Origin: Paraburkholderia sp.
GTDB lineage: Bacteria > Pseudomonadota > Gammaproteobacteria > Burkholderiales > Burkholderiaceae
Assembly: GCF_028283785.1 (NCBI RefSeq)
Contig: NZ_JAPWKB010000020.1
Location: 124,001-188,000 of the forward strand
Direction: 5' to 3'
DNA: 64,000 nt
How positions within the stretch are numbered: the first letter of the stretch is position 1; the number at the start of each line of letters is the position of its first letter. A program made the position numbers and the translations under genes. The notes beneath the pieces are model-generated. The model was not told where the DNA came from, made no database searches, and saw nothing but the letters and a program-made list of their open reading frames with translations. This document shows positions 1 to 8,480 of the stretch, piece after piece.

Positions 1-2
1 CA

Positions 3-320
3 TCGTTCAAGGCGCATCTGGCCCGGCTGAACGAACGCTTCACGCTGTTCAGCGACGTGCGCGGCAAGGGGCTGCTGATCGGCGCGGAACTGGTCGATAC
101 GTACAAGGGTCGCGCGAAAGATTTCGTCGCCGCGGCAGGCCGTCACGGTCTCGTGATGCTGATGGCCGGCCCGGACGTGCTGCGTTTCGCGCCGTCGCTG
201 ATCATTCCGCAAGCGGATATCGACGCGGGTTTCGCCAGCCTCGAAAAGGCGATCGAAGAAGTGATCGCGGCCGTCGCGGCCGAAGCCGCGCAGGCCGACG
301 CCACCGCAGCCGCGCGTTGA
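3..320 (+). CDS. astC: Succinylornithine/acetylornithine aminotransferase, C-terminal end (partial)
   Basis: This is the 3' end of a class-III PLP aminotransferase; the reading frame is open from the first bases of the window, so the start lies upstream. The visible 105 residues include the family's C-terminal small-domain signature (VRGKGLLIGAEL, then a VLRFAPSLIIP segment). The protein ends in an Ala/Glu-rich tail. In the succinyltransferase route it would convert N2-succinylornithine to succinylglutamate semialdehyde. Its place just ahead of aruF, aruG, astD, astB and astE supports the astC/aruC role over a biosynthetic argD role, but the PLP lysine is outside the window. A 52-bp gap separates it from the next gene. 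Confidence 0.85.
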   Translation, partial: SFKAHLARLNERFTLFSDVRGKGLLIGAELVDTYKGRAKDFVAAAGRHGLVMLMAGPDVLRFAPSLIIPQADIDAGFASLEKAIEEVIAAVAAEAAQADATAAAR

Positions 321-372
321 TGCGCGCATCGTCAATGCGTGCTCCGGCACGCGCTTATTTCTTCCTGGAACG

Positions 373-1437
373 ATGATGCTCTTCGTACGCCCCGGCCGCC
401 TCGCCGATCTCGATGCGCTCCAGCACATGGCGCGCACCGCGCAACCCGTGCTGCATTCGCTGCCGCACGACCGTCGTGCGCTCGAAGCGCGGGTCGCGCT
501 GTCCGAGGATTCGTTTCGTGCGGACGTGGATTTTCCGGGCGAAGAGTTCTATCTGTTCGTGCTCGAAGATCTCGACACCGGCAAGCTGCTCGGCACCGCC
601 AGCATCGTCGCCGCGGCCGGGTATTCGGAGCCGTTCTACGCATTTCGCAACGACGCGCTGATCCATGCGTCGCGCGAACTGCACGTGAACCGCAAGATTC
701 ACGCGTTGACGATGTCGCATGAACTGACCGGCAAAAGCCGTCTCGCCGGTTTCTATATCGACCCGGCGCTGCGCGACTCGCCCGCCGCGCATCTGCTGTC
801 GCGCGCGCGGATGATGTACGTCGCCGCCAATCGCAAGCGCTTCACGCCCGAGGTGTTCTCGCTGCTGCTCGGCGTGACCGGCGACGACGGCGTGTCGCCG
901 TTCTGGGAAGCGGTGGGGCGCAAGTTTTTCGGCCGCAATTTCGCGGACATCGAAATCGAATCGGGCGGCCGTAGCCGCACCTTTATCGCGGAAGTGATGC
1001 CGGCGTATCCGATCTATGTGCCGTTGTTGCCGGAAGCCGCGCAACGCGTGCTCGGCGAGCCGGATGAAAACGCGCTGCTCGCCTATGACATTCACCTCGA
1101 AGAAGGCTTCGAGGCGGACCGTTTCGTCGATATTTTCGATGCCGGTCCGGTACTGACCGCGCGCGTGGATCGCAGCGCGTGCGTCGCTTTCAATGAAACC
1201 CGCACCGTGCACGAAGTGACGTCGGTGGCGCCGGGCGAGCCGTATCTGGTCGCCTGCAACCGGCCCGGCGAATTCCGCTGCGTGCTCGCCGACCTGCAGG
1301 CGGGCAAGGGTATCGGCGCGCGTCTGGGCGCGGACGCCGGTCGCGCGCTCGACGTTCGCGACGGCGATGCGGTGCGCTGTGTCCCGCTGCATCGGCGGGC
1401 TTCGGTAGATCAGGATTTGTCGGGAGACGCACAATGA
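373..1437 (+). CDS. aruF: Arginine N-succinyltransferase, alpha subunit
   Basis: This encodes one subunit of the enzyme that transfers succinyl from succinyl-CoA to the alpha-amino group of arginine, the first step of the AST pathway. The 354-residue product is collinear with the AstA/AruF family from residue 1 (LFVRPGRLADLDAL). It keeps the family segments HELTGKSRLAGFYIDP and VSPFWEAVGRKFF. Two in-frame ATGs are adjacent (373 and 376); either could be used, behind a modest CTGGAA. The stop overlaps the start of aruG in an ATGA, indicating translational coupling. The paired alpha/beta arrangement is the Pseudomonas/Burkholderia form; enterobacteria have a single astA. Confidence 0.93.
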   Translation: MMLFVRPGRLADLDALQHMARTAQPVLHSLPHDRRALEARVALSEDSFRADVDFPGEEFYLFVLEDLDTGKLLGTASIVAAAGYSEPFYAFRNDALIHASRELHVNRKIHALTMSHELTGKSRLAGFYIDPALRDSPAAHLLSRARMMYVAANRKRFTPEVFSLLLGVTGDDGVSPFWEAVGRKFFGRNFADIEIESGGRSRTFIAEVMPAYPIYVPLLPEAAQRVLGEPDENALLAYDIHLEEGFEADRFVDIFDAGPVLTARVDRSACVAFNETRTVHEVTSVAPGEPYLVACNRPGEFRCVLADLQAGKGIGARLGADAGRALDVRDGDAVRCVPLHRRASVDQDLSGDAQ

Positions 1438-2465
1438 TCGTCGTTCGCGTCGTGCAGACGGGCGATGTGGACGCGCTGGTCGCGCTCGCTCACGAGACCG
1501 GTCCCGGTCTCACCACGTTCAAGCCGGACCGCGATGCGCTCACGGCGCGCGTCGCGCGTTCGCGTCGCACGATGGACAACCAGGCCGCGGCCCATGAAGC
1601 CGGTTATTTCTTCGTGATGGAAGACACCGCAACCGGCGACGTCGCCGGTGTGTGCGGCATCGAAACCGCGGTCGGGCTGGAACAGCCGTTTTACAACTAT
1701 CGCGTCAGCACGGTCGTGCATGCGAGCCAGGATCTGGGTATCTGGACGAAGATGCGCGCGCTGAACATTTCGCACGATCTGACCGGCTATTCGGAAGTGT
1801 GCTCGCTGTTTCTGAGCCCGCGTTACCGGACGAGCGGCGTCGGCGGCTTGCTGTCGCGCTCGCGCTTCATGTTTCTCGCGCAATTTCGCGAGCGCTTTCC
1901 GCAGCGGATCTGCGCGGAACTGCGCGGCCATTTCGACGGGAACGGCACGTCGCCGTTCTGGCGCGCGGTCGGCTCGCATTTTTACCAGATCGATTTCAAC
2001 GCGGCGGATTACCTCAGTTCGCACGGCCGCAAATCGTTTCTCGCGGAACTGATGCCGCGCTATCCGGTGTATGTCGAGCTTTTGCCGGAAGAAGCGCAGA
2101 ACTGCGTCGGCCTCACGCATAACGACACGATTCCCGCGCGCCGGATGCTCGAAGCGGAAGGGCTGCGCTACGAGAATCACGTCGATATTTTCGATGCGGG
2201 TCCGGTGCTCGAATGCCATATCAACGACCTTCGCACCGTGCGCGAAAGCGTGCTGGTGCCGGTTGAAATCGCCACGGTCGATGCGTACCAGGACGGTCTG
2301 CGCTCGATGGTGTCGAACACGTCGCTGGGCGATTTCCGCGTCGGCGTCGCGGTGGGCGTGCCGGTCGATGGAGTGTTCCGTCTGAATCCCGAAGAAGCCG
2401 CCGCGCTGGACGTGAAGGCAGGCGATCCGGTGCGCGTGCTGCCGCTGAAAAACAAACAAGGATGA
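1434..2465 (+). CDS. aruG: Arginine N-succinyltransferase, beta subunit
   Basis: This is the second subunit of arginine N-succinyltransferase, homologous to the preceding gene along its whole length. Shared blocks include HDLTGYSEVCSLFLSPRYR, SPFWRAVGSHFYQIDF and the VDIFDAGPVLE element near the C-terminus. The product has 343 residues, normal for the family. It overlaps aruF upstream (ATGA at 1434) and astD downstream (ATGA at 2462), so the three genes are almost certainly co-translated. The two subunits probably arose by duplication and form a heteromer, as described for Pseudomonas AruF/AruG. Which copy carries more of the active site cannot be told from sequence alone. Confidence 0.93.
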   Translation: MIVVRVVQTGDVDALVALAHETGPGLTTFKPDRDALTARVARSRRTMDNQAAAHEAGYFFVMEDTATGDVAGVCGIETAVGLEQPFYNYRVSTVVHASQDLGIWTKMRALNISHDLTGYSEVCSLFLSPRYRTSGVGGLLSRSRFMFLAQFRERFPQRICAELRGHFDGNGTSPFWRAVGSHFYQIDFNAADYLSSHGRKSFLAELMPRYPVYVELLPEEAQNCVGLTHNDTIPARRMLEAEGLRYENHVDIFDAGPVLECHINDLRTVRESVLVPVEIATVDAYQDGLRSMVSNTSLGDFRVGVAVGVPVDGVFRLNPEEAAALDVKAGDPVRVLPLKNKQG

Positions 2466-3931
2466 ACATGAGCGAGCTTTTCATCGACGGCGAATGGACG
2501 GCTGGTAACGGCCCCGCGTTCGCATCGCGCAACCCCGGCACGAACGCTGTCGTGTGGGAAGGCAACAGCGCATCGGCGGCGGATGTCGAGCGCGCGGTGA
2601 TGGTGGCGCGTCGCGCATTCGTCACGTGGTCCGCGTGGAGTCTCGACGAACGCTGCGCGATCGTGCGGCGTTTCGCGGCGCTGATCACCGAGCGCAAGGA
2701 AGCGCTGGCGCAGGCGATCGGTCGCGAGACCGGCAAGCCGTTGTGGGAAGCGCGCACGGAAGTCGCGTCGATGGCTGCGAAGGTCGAGATCTCGATTCAG
2801 GCGTACAACGAACGCACCGGCGAGAGGCGCGCGGCGATGGCCGACGGCACGGCCGTGTTGCGGCATCGTCCGCATGGCGTGGTGGCTGTGTTCGGCCCGT
2901 ATAACTTCCCTGGGCATCTGCCGAACGGGCATATCGTTCCCGCGCTGATCGCCGGGAATGCGGTGGTGTTCAAGCCGTCGGAACTCGCGCCCGGCGTCGC
3001 GCGCGCGACCGTCGAGGTATGGCGCGACGCGGGTCTTCCCGAAGGCGTGCTGAACCTCGTGCAAGGCGAGAAAGAGACCGGCGTCGCGCTGGCGAATCAT
3101 CGTCAGATCGACGGGCTGTTTTTCACCGGCAGTTCCGACACCGGCACGCTGTTGCACAAGCAGTTCGGCGGACGCCCGGAGATCGTGCTCGCGCTCGAAA
3201 TGGGCGGCAACAATCCGCTCGTGATCGCGCAGGTCGAAGACGTGGACGCCGCCGTACATCACACGATCCAGTCGGCGTTTCTGTCGGCGGGGCAGCGCTG
3301 CACGTGCGCGCGGCGCATCTTCGTGCCGGAAGACGCATCCGGCGACCGCTTCGTCGAACGCTTCACGGACGTCACGTCGCGGATCGCCGTCGGCGAATAC
3401 GACGCCGATCCGCAGCCGTTCATGGGCGCGGTGATTTCGGCGCGCGCCGCGGCGCGTCTGGTCGCGGCGCAACAGCGACTGCTCGACGGCGGCGCCCGCG
3501 CATTGCTGACGATGACCCAACGCGACGCGCAACTCGGCTTCGTCACGCCCGCCATTCTCGACGTCACGAACGTGCGCGACCTGCCCGACGAGGAACACTT
3601 CGGCCCGCTCGCGCAGATCGTCCGCTACAAGACGTTCGCCGAAGCGATCGAGCGCGCGAACGACACCGAATTCGGTCTGTCAGCCGGTTTGCTCGCCGAC
3701 GACGAAGCGCAGTGGACGCTGTTCCAGCGCACGATCCGCGCAGGCATCGTTAACTGGAACCGGCCGACCAACGGCGCGTCTTCCGGTGCGCCGTTCGGCG
3801 GCACGGGCCGCTCCGGCAACAACCGTCCGAGCGCGTATTACGCGGCGGATTACTGCGCATACCCGATGGCGTCCGTCGAAAGCGCGCAACTGTCCATGCC
3901 GGCGAGCGTGTCGCCCGGCCTTCATTTCTGA
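2462..3931 (+). CDS. astD: Succinylglutamate-semialdehyde dehydrogenase
   Basis: This is an NAD-dependent aldehyde dehydrogenase that oxidises N-succinylglutamate semialdehyde to N-succinylglutamate. The 489-residue product starts with the AstD-typical ELFIDGEW. It carries the ALDH nucleotide-binding region (FGPYNFPGHLPNGHIVPAL), the FTGS loop, the general-base glutamate in LALEMGGNNPL and the catalytic cysteine in SAGQRCTCARR. The ATG at 2462 overlaps the aruG stop; a second in-frame ATG at 2468 is an alternative. A 9-bp gap leads to astB. The context inside the ast operon makes the substrate assignment secure. Confidence 0.95.
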   Translation: MNMSELFIDGEWTAGNGPAFASRNPGTNAVVWEGNSASAADVERAVMVARRAFVTWSAWSLDERCAIVRRFAALITERKEALAQAIGRETGKPLWEARTEVASMAAKVEISIQAYNERTGERRAAMADGTAVLRHRPHGVVAVFGPYNFPGHLPNGHIVPALIAGNAVVFKPSELAPGVARATVEVWRDAGLPEGVLNLVQGEKETGVALANHRQIDGLFFTGSSDTGTLLHKQFGGRPEIVLALEMGGNNPLVIAQVEDVDAAVHHTIQSAFLSAGQRCTCARRIFVPEDASGDRFVERFTDVTSRIAVGEYDADPQPFMGAVISARAAARLVAAQQRLLDGGARALLTMTQRDAQLGFVTPAILDVTNVRDLPDEEHFGPLAQIVRYKTFAEAIERANDTEFGLSAGLLADDEAQWTLFQRTIRAGIVNWNRPTNGASSGAPFGGTGRSGNNRPSAYYAADYCAYPMASVESAQLSMPASVSPGLHF

Positions 3932-3940
3932 GGATCGCCG

Positions 3941-5281
3941 ATGCAAGCCACTGAAGCGAATTTCGACGGTCTCGTCGGCCCGACGCATAACTACGCGGGG
4001 CTGTCGTTCGGCAATGTCGCGTCGCAGAACAACGAGAAATCCGTCGCCAATCCGAAGGCTGCCGCGAAGCAGGGGCTGCGCAAGATGATGCGCCTGGCCG
4101 ACCTCGGTTTTCATCAGGGCGTGTTGCCGCCGCAAGAGCGGCCGTCCATCCGTTTGCTGCGTGAACTCGGTTTTTCCGGCGACGACGCGAGCGTGATCTC
4201 GAAGGTCGCGAAGGAAGCGCCCGAGTTGCTGGCCGCGGCGAGTTCGGCATCGGCGATGTGGACCGCGAATGCGGCGACCGTCAGCCCGTCCGCCGACACG
4301 CAGGATGGCCGCGTGCATTTCACGCCCGCGAATCTGTGCAGCAAGCTGCATCGCGCGATCGAACATCAATCGACGCGCCGCACCTTGTCCACCATCTTCG
4401 CCGACGAGTCGCGTTTCGCGGTGCATGAAGCGCTGCCGGGCACGCCCGCGCTCGGCGACGAAGGCGCGGCGAATCACACGCGCTTCGCGGCGGAATACGG
4501 CCAGCGTGGCGTCGAATTCTTCGTGTACGGGCGCAGCGAGTATCGTCGCGGTCCCGAGCCGAAGCGTTTCCCCGCGCGTCAGACTTTCGAGGCGAGCCGC
4601 GCGGTCGCGCATCGTCACGGGCTCGACGATTCGGCCACCGTCTATGCGCAGCAAACGCCGGACGTGATCGATGCGGGCGTGTTTCATAACGACGTGATCG
4701 CGGTCGGCAATCGCCACACGCTGTTCTGTCACGAGCGCGCGTTCGTCGACCAGAGCGCGGTGTACGACGCGTTGCGCGGCAAGCTCGAAGCACTGAAGTC
4801 GCCGTTCGACGTGATCGAAGTGCCGGATGCACAGGTTGCCGTTGCGGATGCGGTGTCGTCGTATCTGTTCAACAGCCAGTTGCTGACGCGCCCCGACGGC
4901 AAGCAGATTCTGGTCGTGCCGCAAGAGTGCCGCGAGAACGCGCGGGTCGCGGCGTATCTGGACGATCTCGCCGCGCACAGCGGTCCGATCGACGACGTGC
5001 TGGTGTTCGATCTGCGTGAAAGCATGAAGAACGGCGGCGGCCCGGCGTGCCTGCGTCTGCGGGTGGTGCTGAACGAAGCCGAGCGCGCGGCCGTGTCGCC
5101 GGACGTGTGGATCAACGAAACGCTGTTCGGCAAACTCGACGCGTGGATCGAAAAGCATTATCGCGATCGGCTCGCGCCCAGCGATCTGACCGATCCGGAA
5201 TTGCTGGTCGAATCGCGCACGGCGCTGGATGAGTTGACGCAGATTCTCAAGCTCGGCTCGCTGTATGACTTCCAGCGCTGA
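3941..5281 (+). CDS. astB: N-succinylarginine dihydrolase
   Basis: This enzyme hydrolyses N2-succinylarginine to N2-succinylornithine, releasing two ammonia and CO2; it is the nitrogen-yielding step of the pathway. The 446-residue length matches the family. The N-terminus (NFDGLVGPTHNYAGLSFGN) is a near-invariant AstB signature, and the presumed nucleophilic cysteine sits in NGGGPACLRLRV near the C-terminus, consistent with the guanidine-modifying enzyme fold. The gene follows astD after 9 bp with a GAGGATCGCCG leader. The stop codon lies 7 bp before the chosen astE start. Confidence 0.96.
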   Translation: MQATEANFDGLVGPTHNYAGLSFGNVASQNNEKSVANPKAAAKQGLRKMMRLADLGFHQGVLPPQERPSIRLLRELGFSGDDASVISKVAKEAPELLAAASSASAMWTANAATVSPSADTQDGRVHFTPANLCSKLHRAIEHQSTRRTLSTIFADESRFAVHEALPGTPALGDEGAANHTRFAAEYGQRGVEFFVYGRSEYRRGPEPKRFPARQTFEASRAVAHRHGLDDSATVYAQQTPDVIDAGVFHNDVIAVGNRHTLFCHERAFVDQSAVYDALRGKLEALKSPFDVIEVPDAQVAVADAVSSYLFNSQLLTRPDGKQILVVPQECRENARVAAYLDDLAAHSGPIDDVLVFDLRESMKNGGGPACLRLRVVLNEAERAAVSPDVWINETLFGKLDAWIEKHYRDRLAPSDLTDPELLVESRTALDELTQILKLGSLYDFQR

Positions 5282-5288
5282 GGCGGCA

Positions 5289-6329
5289 ATGAGTACAAGC
5301 AGCGTGATGCTGGACGATTTCCTGACGTACACGCTGGCGGGCAAACGCCCGTCGCCGGACGACGCACACGGTGTCGGCGCGAGCGGCGTGCGGTTTCGCT
5401 GGCTCGACGACGGCGTGCTGCAACTCGAACCGCGCGACCACGCGGATAGCGGTGCGTCGCGCAGTGTGCTGGTGTCGGCGGGGATTCACGGCGACGAAAC
5501 CGCGCCGATCGAATTGCTGTCGTCGCTGGTGCGCGATATCGCGCGTGGCGATGCCGCGCTCGGATGCCGCGTGCTGGTCATTCTCGGCAACGTCACGGCG
5601 ATGCGCGCCGCGCGCCGGTATCTCGACGACGATCTGAACCGTCTGTTCAGCGGCCGTCACGCCGACGTGCCGGACAGCCACGAAGCGCCACGTGCGATCG
5701 CGCTCGAACGGGCGACAACGCAATTTTTTGCGGACACGCCCGACACGCCGGGCGCACGCTGGCACATCGACATGCATACGGCGATCCGCGCGTCGGTGTT
5801 CGAGCAGTTCGCGTTGTTGCCGCATACGCTGCATCCGTTGTCGCGGGCGATGTTCGAGTTTTTGCGCGACGCGCGGATCTCGGCGGTGCTGTTGCACACC
5901 GCGAAAGGCAACACGTATTCGCACTTCACCGCGCACGCGTGCGGCGCGCTCGCGTGCACGCTGGAACTCGGCAAGGTGATGGCCTTCGGTCACAACGACC
6001 TGACGCGTTTCGCCGGCGCCGATCACGCGTTGCGCGATCTGCTCGCGGGCACGCCGGGCGATGCGTCGGCGTCGATGCCGCAGGTGTTCACCGTCATCGG
6101 TCAGATCACGAAGCAAAGCGATGCATTCGATTTGCGGATCGCCGCCGACGTGTCGAACTTCACGCCGTATCCGAAAGACACCGTGCTCGCGGTGGATGGC
6201 GATTATCGTTACACGGTGAGTCACGACGAGGAGCGCATCGTGTTTCCGAACCCCACTGTGAAGCCCGGTTTGCGTGCCGGCTTGCTGGTCGTCGATACGA
6301 CGCGCGAGACGCTTGCCGCGCTCGCTTGA
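5289..6329 (+). CDS. astE: Succinylglutamate desuccinylase
   Basis: This zinc hydrolase performs the last AST step, splitting N-succinylglutamate into succinate and glutamate. The start chosen is the ATG at 5289, directly after GAGGCGG; the frame stays open back to 5265 inside astB, but that start has no better ribosome site. The 346-residue product shows the M14-type zinc motif SAGIHGDETAPIE (His67, Glu70), the third ligand in IDMHT (His163) and a catalytic glutamate in CTLELGKV. It closes the operon: a 270-bp non-coding stretch separates it from the binding protein downstream. Confidence 0.95.
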   Translation: MSTSSVMLDDFLTYTLAGKRPSPDDAHGVGASGVRFRWLDDGVLQLEPRDHADSGASRSVLVSAGIHGDETAPIELLSSLVRDIARGDAALGCRVLVILGNVTAMRAARRYLDDDLNRLFSGRHADVPDSHEAPRAIALERATTQFFADTPDTPGARWHIDMHTAIRASVFEQFALLPHTLHPLSRAMFEFLRDARISAVLLHTAKGNTYSHFTAHACGALACTLELGKVMAFGHNDLTRFAGADHALRDLLAGTPGDASASMPQVFTVIGQITKQSDAFDLRIAADVSNFTPYPKDTVLAVDGDYRYTVSHDEERIVFPNPTVKPGLRAGLLVVDTTRETLAALA

Positions 6330-6463
6330 CGCGTCGAACGCGACCGTTTCTTTCGCGCCAGCGACACGAAGTTGCGAATTCACGTTGCGCAAACTTCAGG
6401 CACTTCGCTGCCTTCACGTCGAACTTTTCCCTTCGTCGCCCGACGGGCCGCGCGCGCACACGC

Positions 6464-6469
6464 TGTACA
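6464..6469 (+). promoter_or_regulatory. Possible sigma-70 -10 element before the binding-protein gene
   Basis: TACAAT lies about 130 bp upstream of the binding-protein start, within the 270-bp gap after astE. No good -35 hexamer is visible at the expected spacing, so this is only a candidate. The gap shows no ORF or clear terminator. Confidence 0.25.
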
Positions 6470-6598
6470 ATCGCCGCCTCGCGGCTGTTGCACTGCATCA
6501 AGACGGCCGCCCGGAATTGAAGCGCAATTTTGGCGTCGAGATGATCGGCCGCTAATTTCGGCGCTGTTTTTGTCATCCCCGTTTGAGGAAGCACCCTG

Positions 6599-7393
6599 AT
6601 GAAAATGAATTGGCGAACCCTCGCCGCGCTCGCGACGTTCGCGGCGACGAGCTTCGCAGCGACCCACGCGTCGGCTGCGGAAATCAAGGAAATCCGTTTT
6701 GGCGTCGAAGCGTCGTATGCGCCGTTCGAATCGAAGTCGGCAACCGGCGAGCTGCAAGGTTTCGATATCGATGTCGGCAATGCCGTGTGCGCGAAGCTGA
6801 ATGCGAAATGCGTGTGGGTCGAGAATTCTTTCGACGGCCTGATTCCGGCGCTGCAGGCCCGCAAGTTCAATGCGATCAATTCGGACATGACGATCACGGA
6901 CCAACGCCGTCAGGCCGTCGATTTCACCGATCCGATCTACACGATCCCGAACCAGATGATCGCGAAGAAGGGCAGCGGCCTGCTGCCGAACGCGACCTCG
7001 CTGAAGGGCAAGCATATCGGCGTGTTGCAAGGCACGATCCAGGAAACCTATGCGAAGGCGCGCTGGGCGCCGGCGGGTGTCGACGTCGTGCCGTATCAGA
7101 CGCAGGATCAGGTCTACGCCGATCTGGTGTCGGGTCGTCTGGATGCATCGTTCCAGGACGCCGAAGCGGCATCGAAGGGCTTTCTGAAGCGTCCGCAAGG
7201 CGCGGGCTTCGACTTCGCGGGTCCGGCCGTCACCGACGAGAAGCTGCTCGGCGCGGGCGTCGGCTATGGCGTGCGCAAGAACGACAAGGCGTTGAAAGAC
7301 GCGCTGAACGGCGCACTGAAAGCGCTCAAGGCGGACGGCACGATCGACCATCTAGCCGCGAAGTATTTCGACGTCAAGGTCGTGCTGAAGTAA
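6599..7393 (+). CDS. Periplasmic polar amino-acid-binding protein (ABC transporter)
   Basis: This is a solute-binding protein of the cystine/lysine-arginine-ornithine (SBP_bac_3) family. The 264 residues begin with a Sec signal peptide, probably cleaved after THASA. The mature domain starts IKEIRFGVEASYAPFESK, with the hallmark GFDIDVGNAVC and the hinge INSDMTITDQRRQAVDFTDP. A clear GAGGAAG precedes the ATG. There is no permease or ATPase gene next to it. Its position right after the ast operon suggests that it delivers arginine or ornithine to that pathway, but ligand specificity is inferred from context. A strong hairpin terminator follows 30 bp after the stop. Confidence 0.88.
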   Translation: MKMNWRTLAALATFAATSFAATHASAAEIKEIRFGVEASYAPFESKSATGELQGFDIDVGNAVCAKLNAKCVWVENSFDGLIPALQARKFNAINSDMTITDQRRQAVDFTDPIYTIPNQMIAKKGSGLLPNATSLKGKHIGVLQGTIQETYAKARWAPAGVDVVPYQTQDQVYADLVSGRLDASFQDAEAASKGFLKRPQGAGFDFAGPAVTDEKLLGAGVGYGVRKNDKALKDALNGALKALKADGTIDHLAAKYFDVKVVLK

Positions 7394-7423
7394 GCGCATG
7401 ACCTCGCGTCGCTGACGACCATG

Positions 7424-7450
7424 AAAAACGGCCACCCGGTGGCCGTTTTT
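7424..7450. terminator. Bidirectional intrinsic terminator
   Basis: A perfect inverted repeat (AAAAACGGCCAC / GTGGCCGTTTTT around CCG) gives a 12-bp stem with A-tract and T-tract flanks. It sits between the convergent binding-protein gene and the acetoacetate decarboxylase gene and can serve both. Confidence 0.9.
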
Positions 7451-7469
7451 CATTTCCGCGCGCGCGACG

Positions 7470-8207
7470 CTACTTCAGATAATCGAACATCACCTCGCCG
7501 AGTCCCAGCGTCAGATCGGCGACCAGGTGGCGCGTCTCGACGATTTCGAGCACCGGCAGTTCCGCGATCGGCGCGAGCGCGTGCGGCGCGAGTTGCAGCG
7601 ACGCAGGACCGGTCCACGCGCCTTTGAGCTCGATGTCCTGCAGGTAGTAACGCACCAGTTCGCAGACACGCGGCGTTCCGTCCACATGCGGAATCACCTT
7701 CAGCAGAAAGTTCGGCGCGGCGAGCCGCTGCTTCTGCTGCGCGAGATCGAGCTGGCGATGCTTGTAGCCCATCGTGCCGGTCGCGATTCGCACCGGACCG
7801 TAATCGAGCGTGCCGACCAGCGTGTCGGTATGCACTTCGAGCACCGGCTTCGCGAGCTTCTTCGGAAAGCCCCACAATTCGCGCCCGCCGGCGATCGGCG
7901 GATGATCGTCGAGATACATCGCGAGCGTATAGCTGCCGGCCACGCCGTTATAGCTGACGGGAATCACCTGGCCGCTTTCGGTGTAGTCGCCGAAACCGGT
8001 CGAATCCGGCATCCGGATAAATTCGTAGTGGACCAGCGGCTCGCCGATCTGCAGCGGCTCGGGCACGACCGCGCGCAGCCGGGCGGGATCGGTGCGGTAG
8101 GTGATGATCAGGAACTCGCGATCGACGAACCGGTACGGACCCATCGGAAAGGCGGGGCTCGTGATCGGCATCGCGAAGGCATCGGACAGCACGCTTTTGA
8201 CGTCCAT
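7470..8207 (-). CDS. adc: Acetoacetate decarboxylase
   Basis: This enzyme decarboxylates acetoacetate to acetone and CO2 through a lysine Schiff base. The start is the ATG at 8207, preceded by GAGGAA; the frame runs open to 8423, but that extension looks non-coding. The 245-residue product has the usual length. Its N-terminus (FAMPITSPAFPMGPYRF) matches the family, and the active-site motif ELWGFPKKLAKP places a Lys-Lys pair at 116-117, equivalent to the catalytic pair of the clostridial enzyme. It stands alone, with no CoA-transferase or acetoacetyl-CoA genes beside it, and ends at the shared terminator. Adc-like enzymes with other keto-acid substrates exist, so the physiological substrate is less certain than the fold. 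Confidence 0.9.
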   Translation of the reverse strand: MDVKSVLSDAFAMPITSPAFPMGPYRFVDREFLIITYRTDPARLRAVVPEPLQIGEPLVHYEFIRMPDSTGFGDYTESGQVIPVSYNGVAGSYTLAMYLDDHPPIAGGRELWGFPKKLAKPVLEVHTDTLVGTLDYGPVRIATGTMGYKHRQLDLAQQKQRLAAPNFLLKVIPHVDGTPRVCELVRYYLQDIELKGAWTGPASLQLAPHALAPIAELPVLEIVETRHLVADLTLGLGEVMFDYLK

Positions 8208-8480
8208 GGTTTTCCTCGAAGGCGTAGATGTGGTGCTTGACGACGGAATGGCGGAACGACGGAACGCGGAACGGCGGGGCGGACAGGTGCACGCGCGCCT
8301 GACATGCAGCGCGACGCCGCTTATCCTGACACAGCCGTTTGAACTTTGCGCGAATTGTGCCGAACGCGTTGCCGCGATTGAATTCGCGTGCGTTAGAATC
8401 GGCGGTCGCCTGCGGCGACGCACGGCGTGACGATAATCAAAAAACAGCAGGCAGCGCGAGGGCGCTTAGCGGGGGAATGG

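Noticed and set aside
3680..5344. A 554-residue minus-strand frame across astD, astB and astE
   Set aside because: The plus-strand frames encode complete enzymes of one pathway; the antisense product has only compositionally biased sequence.
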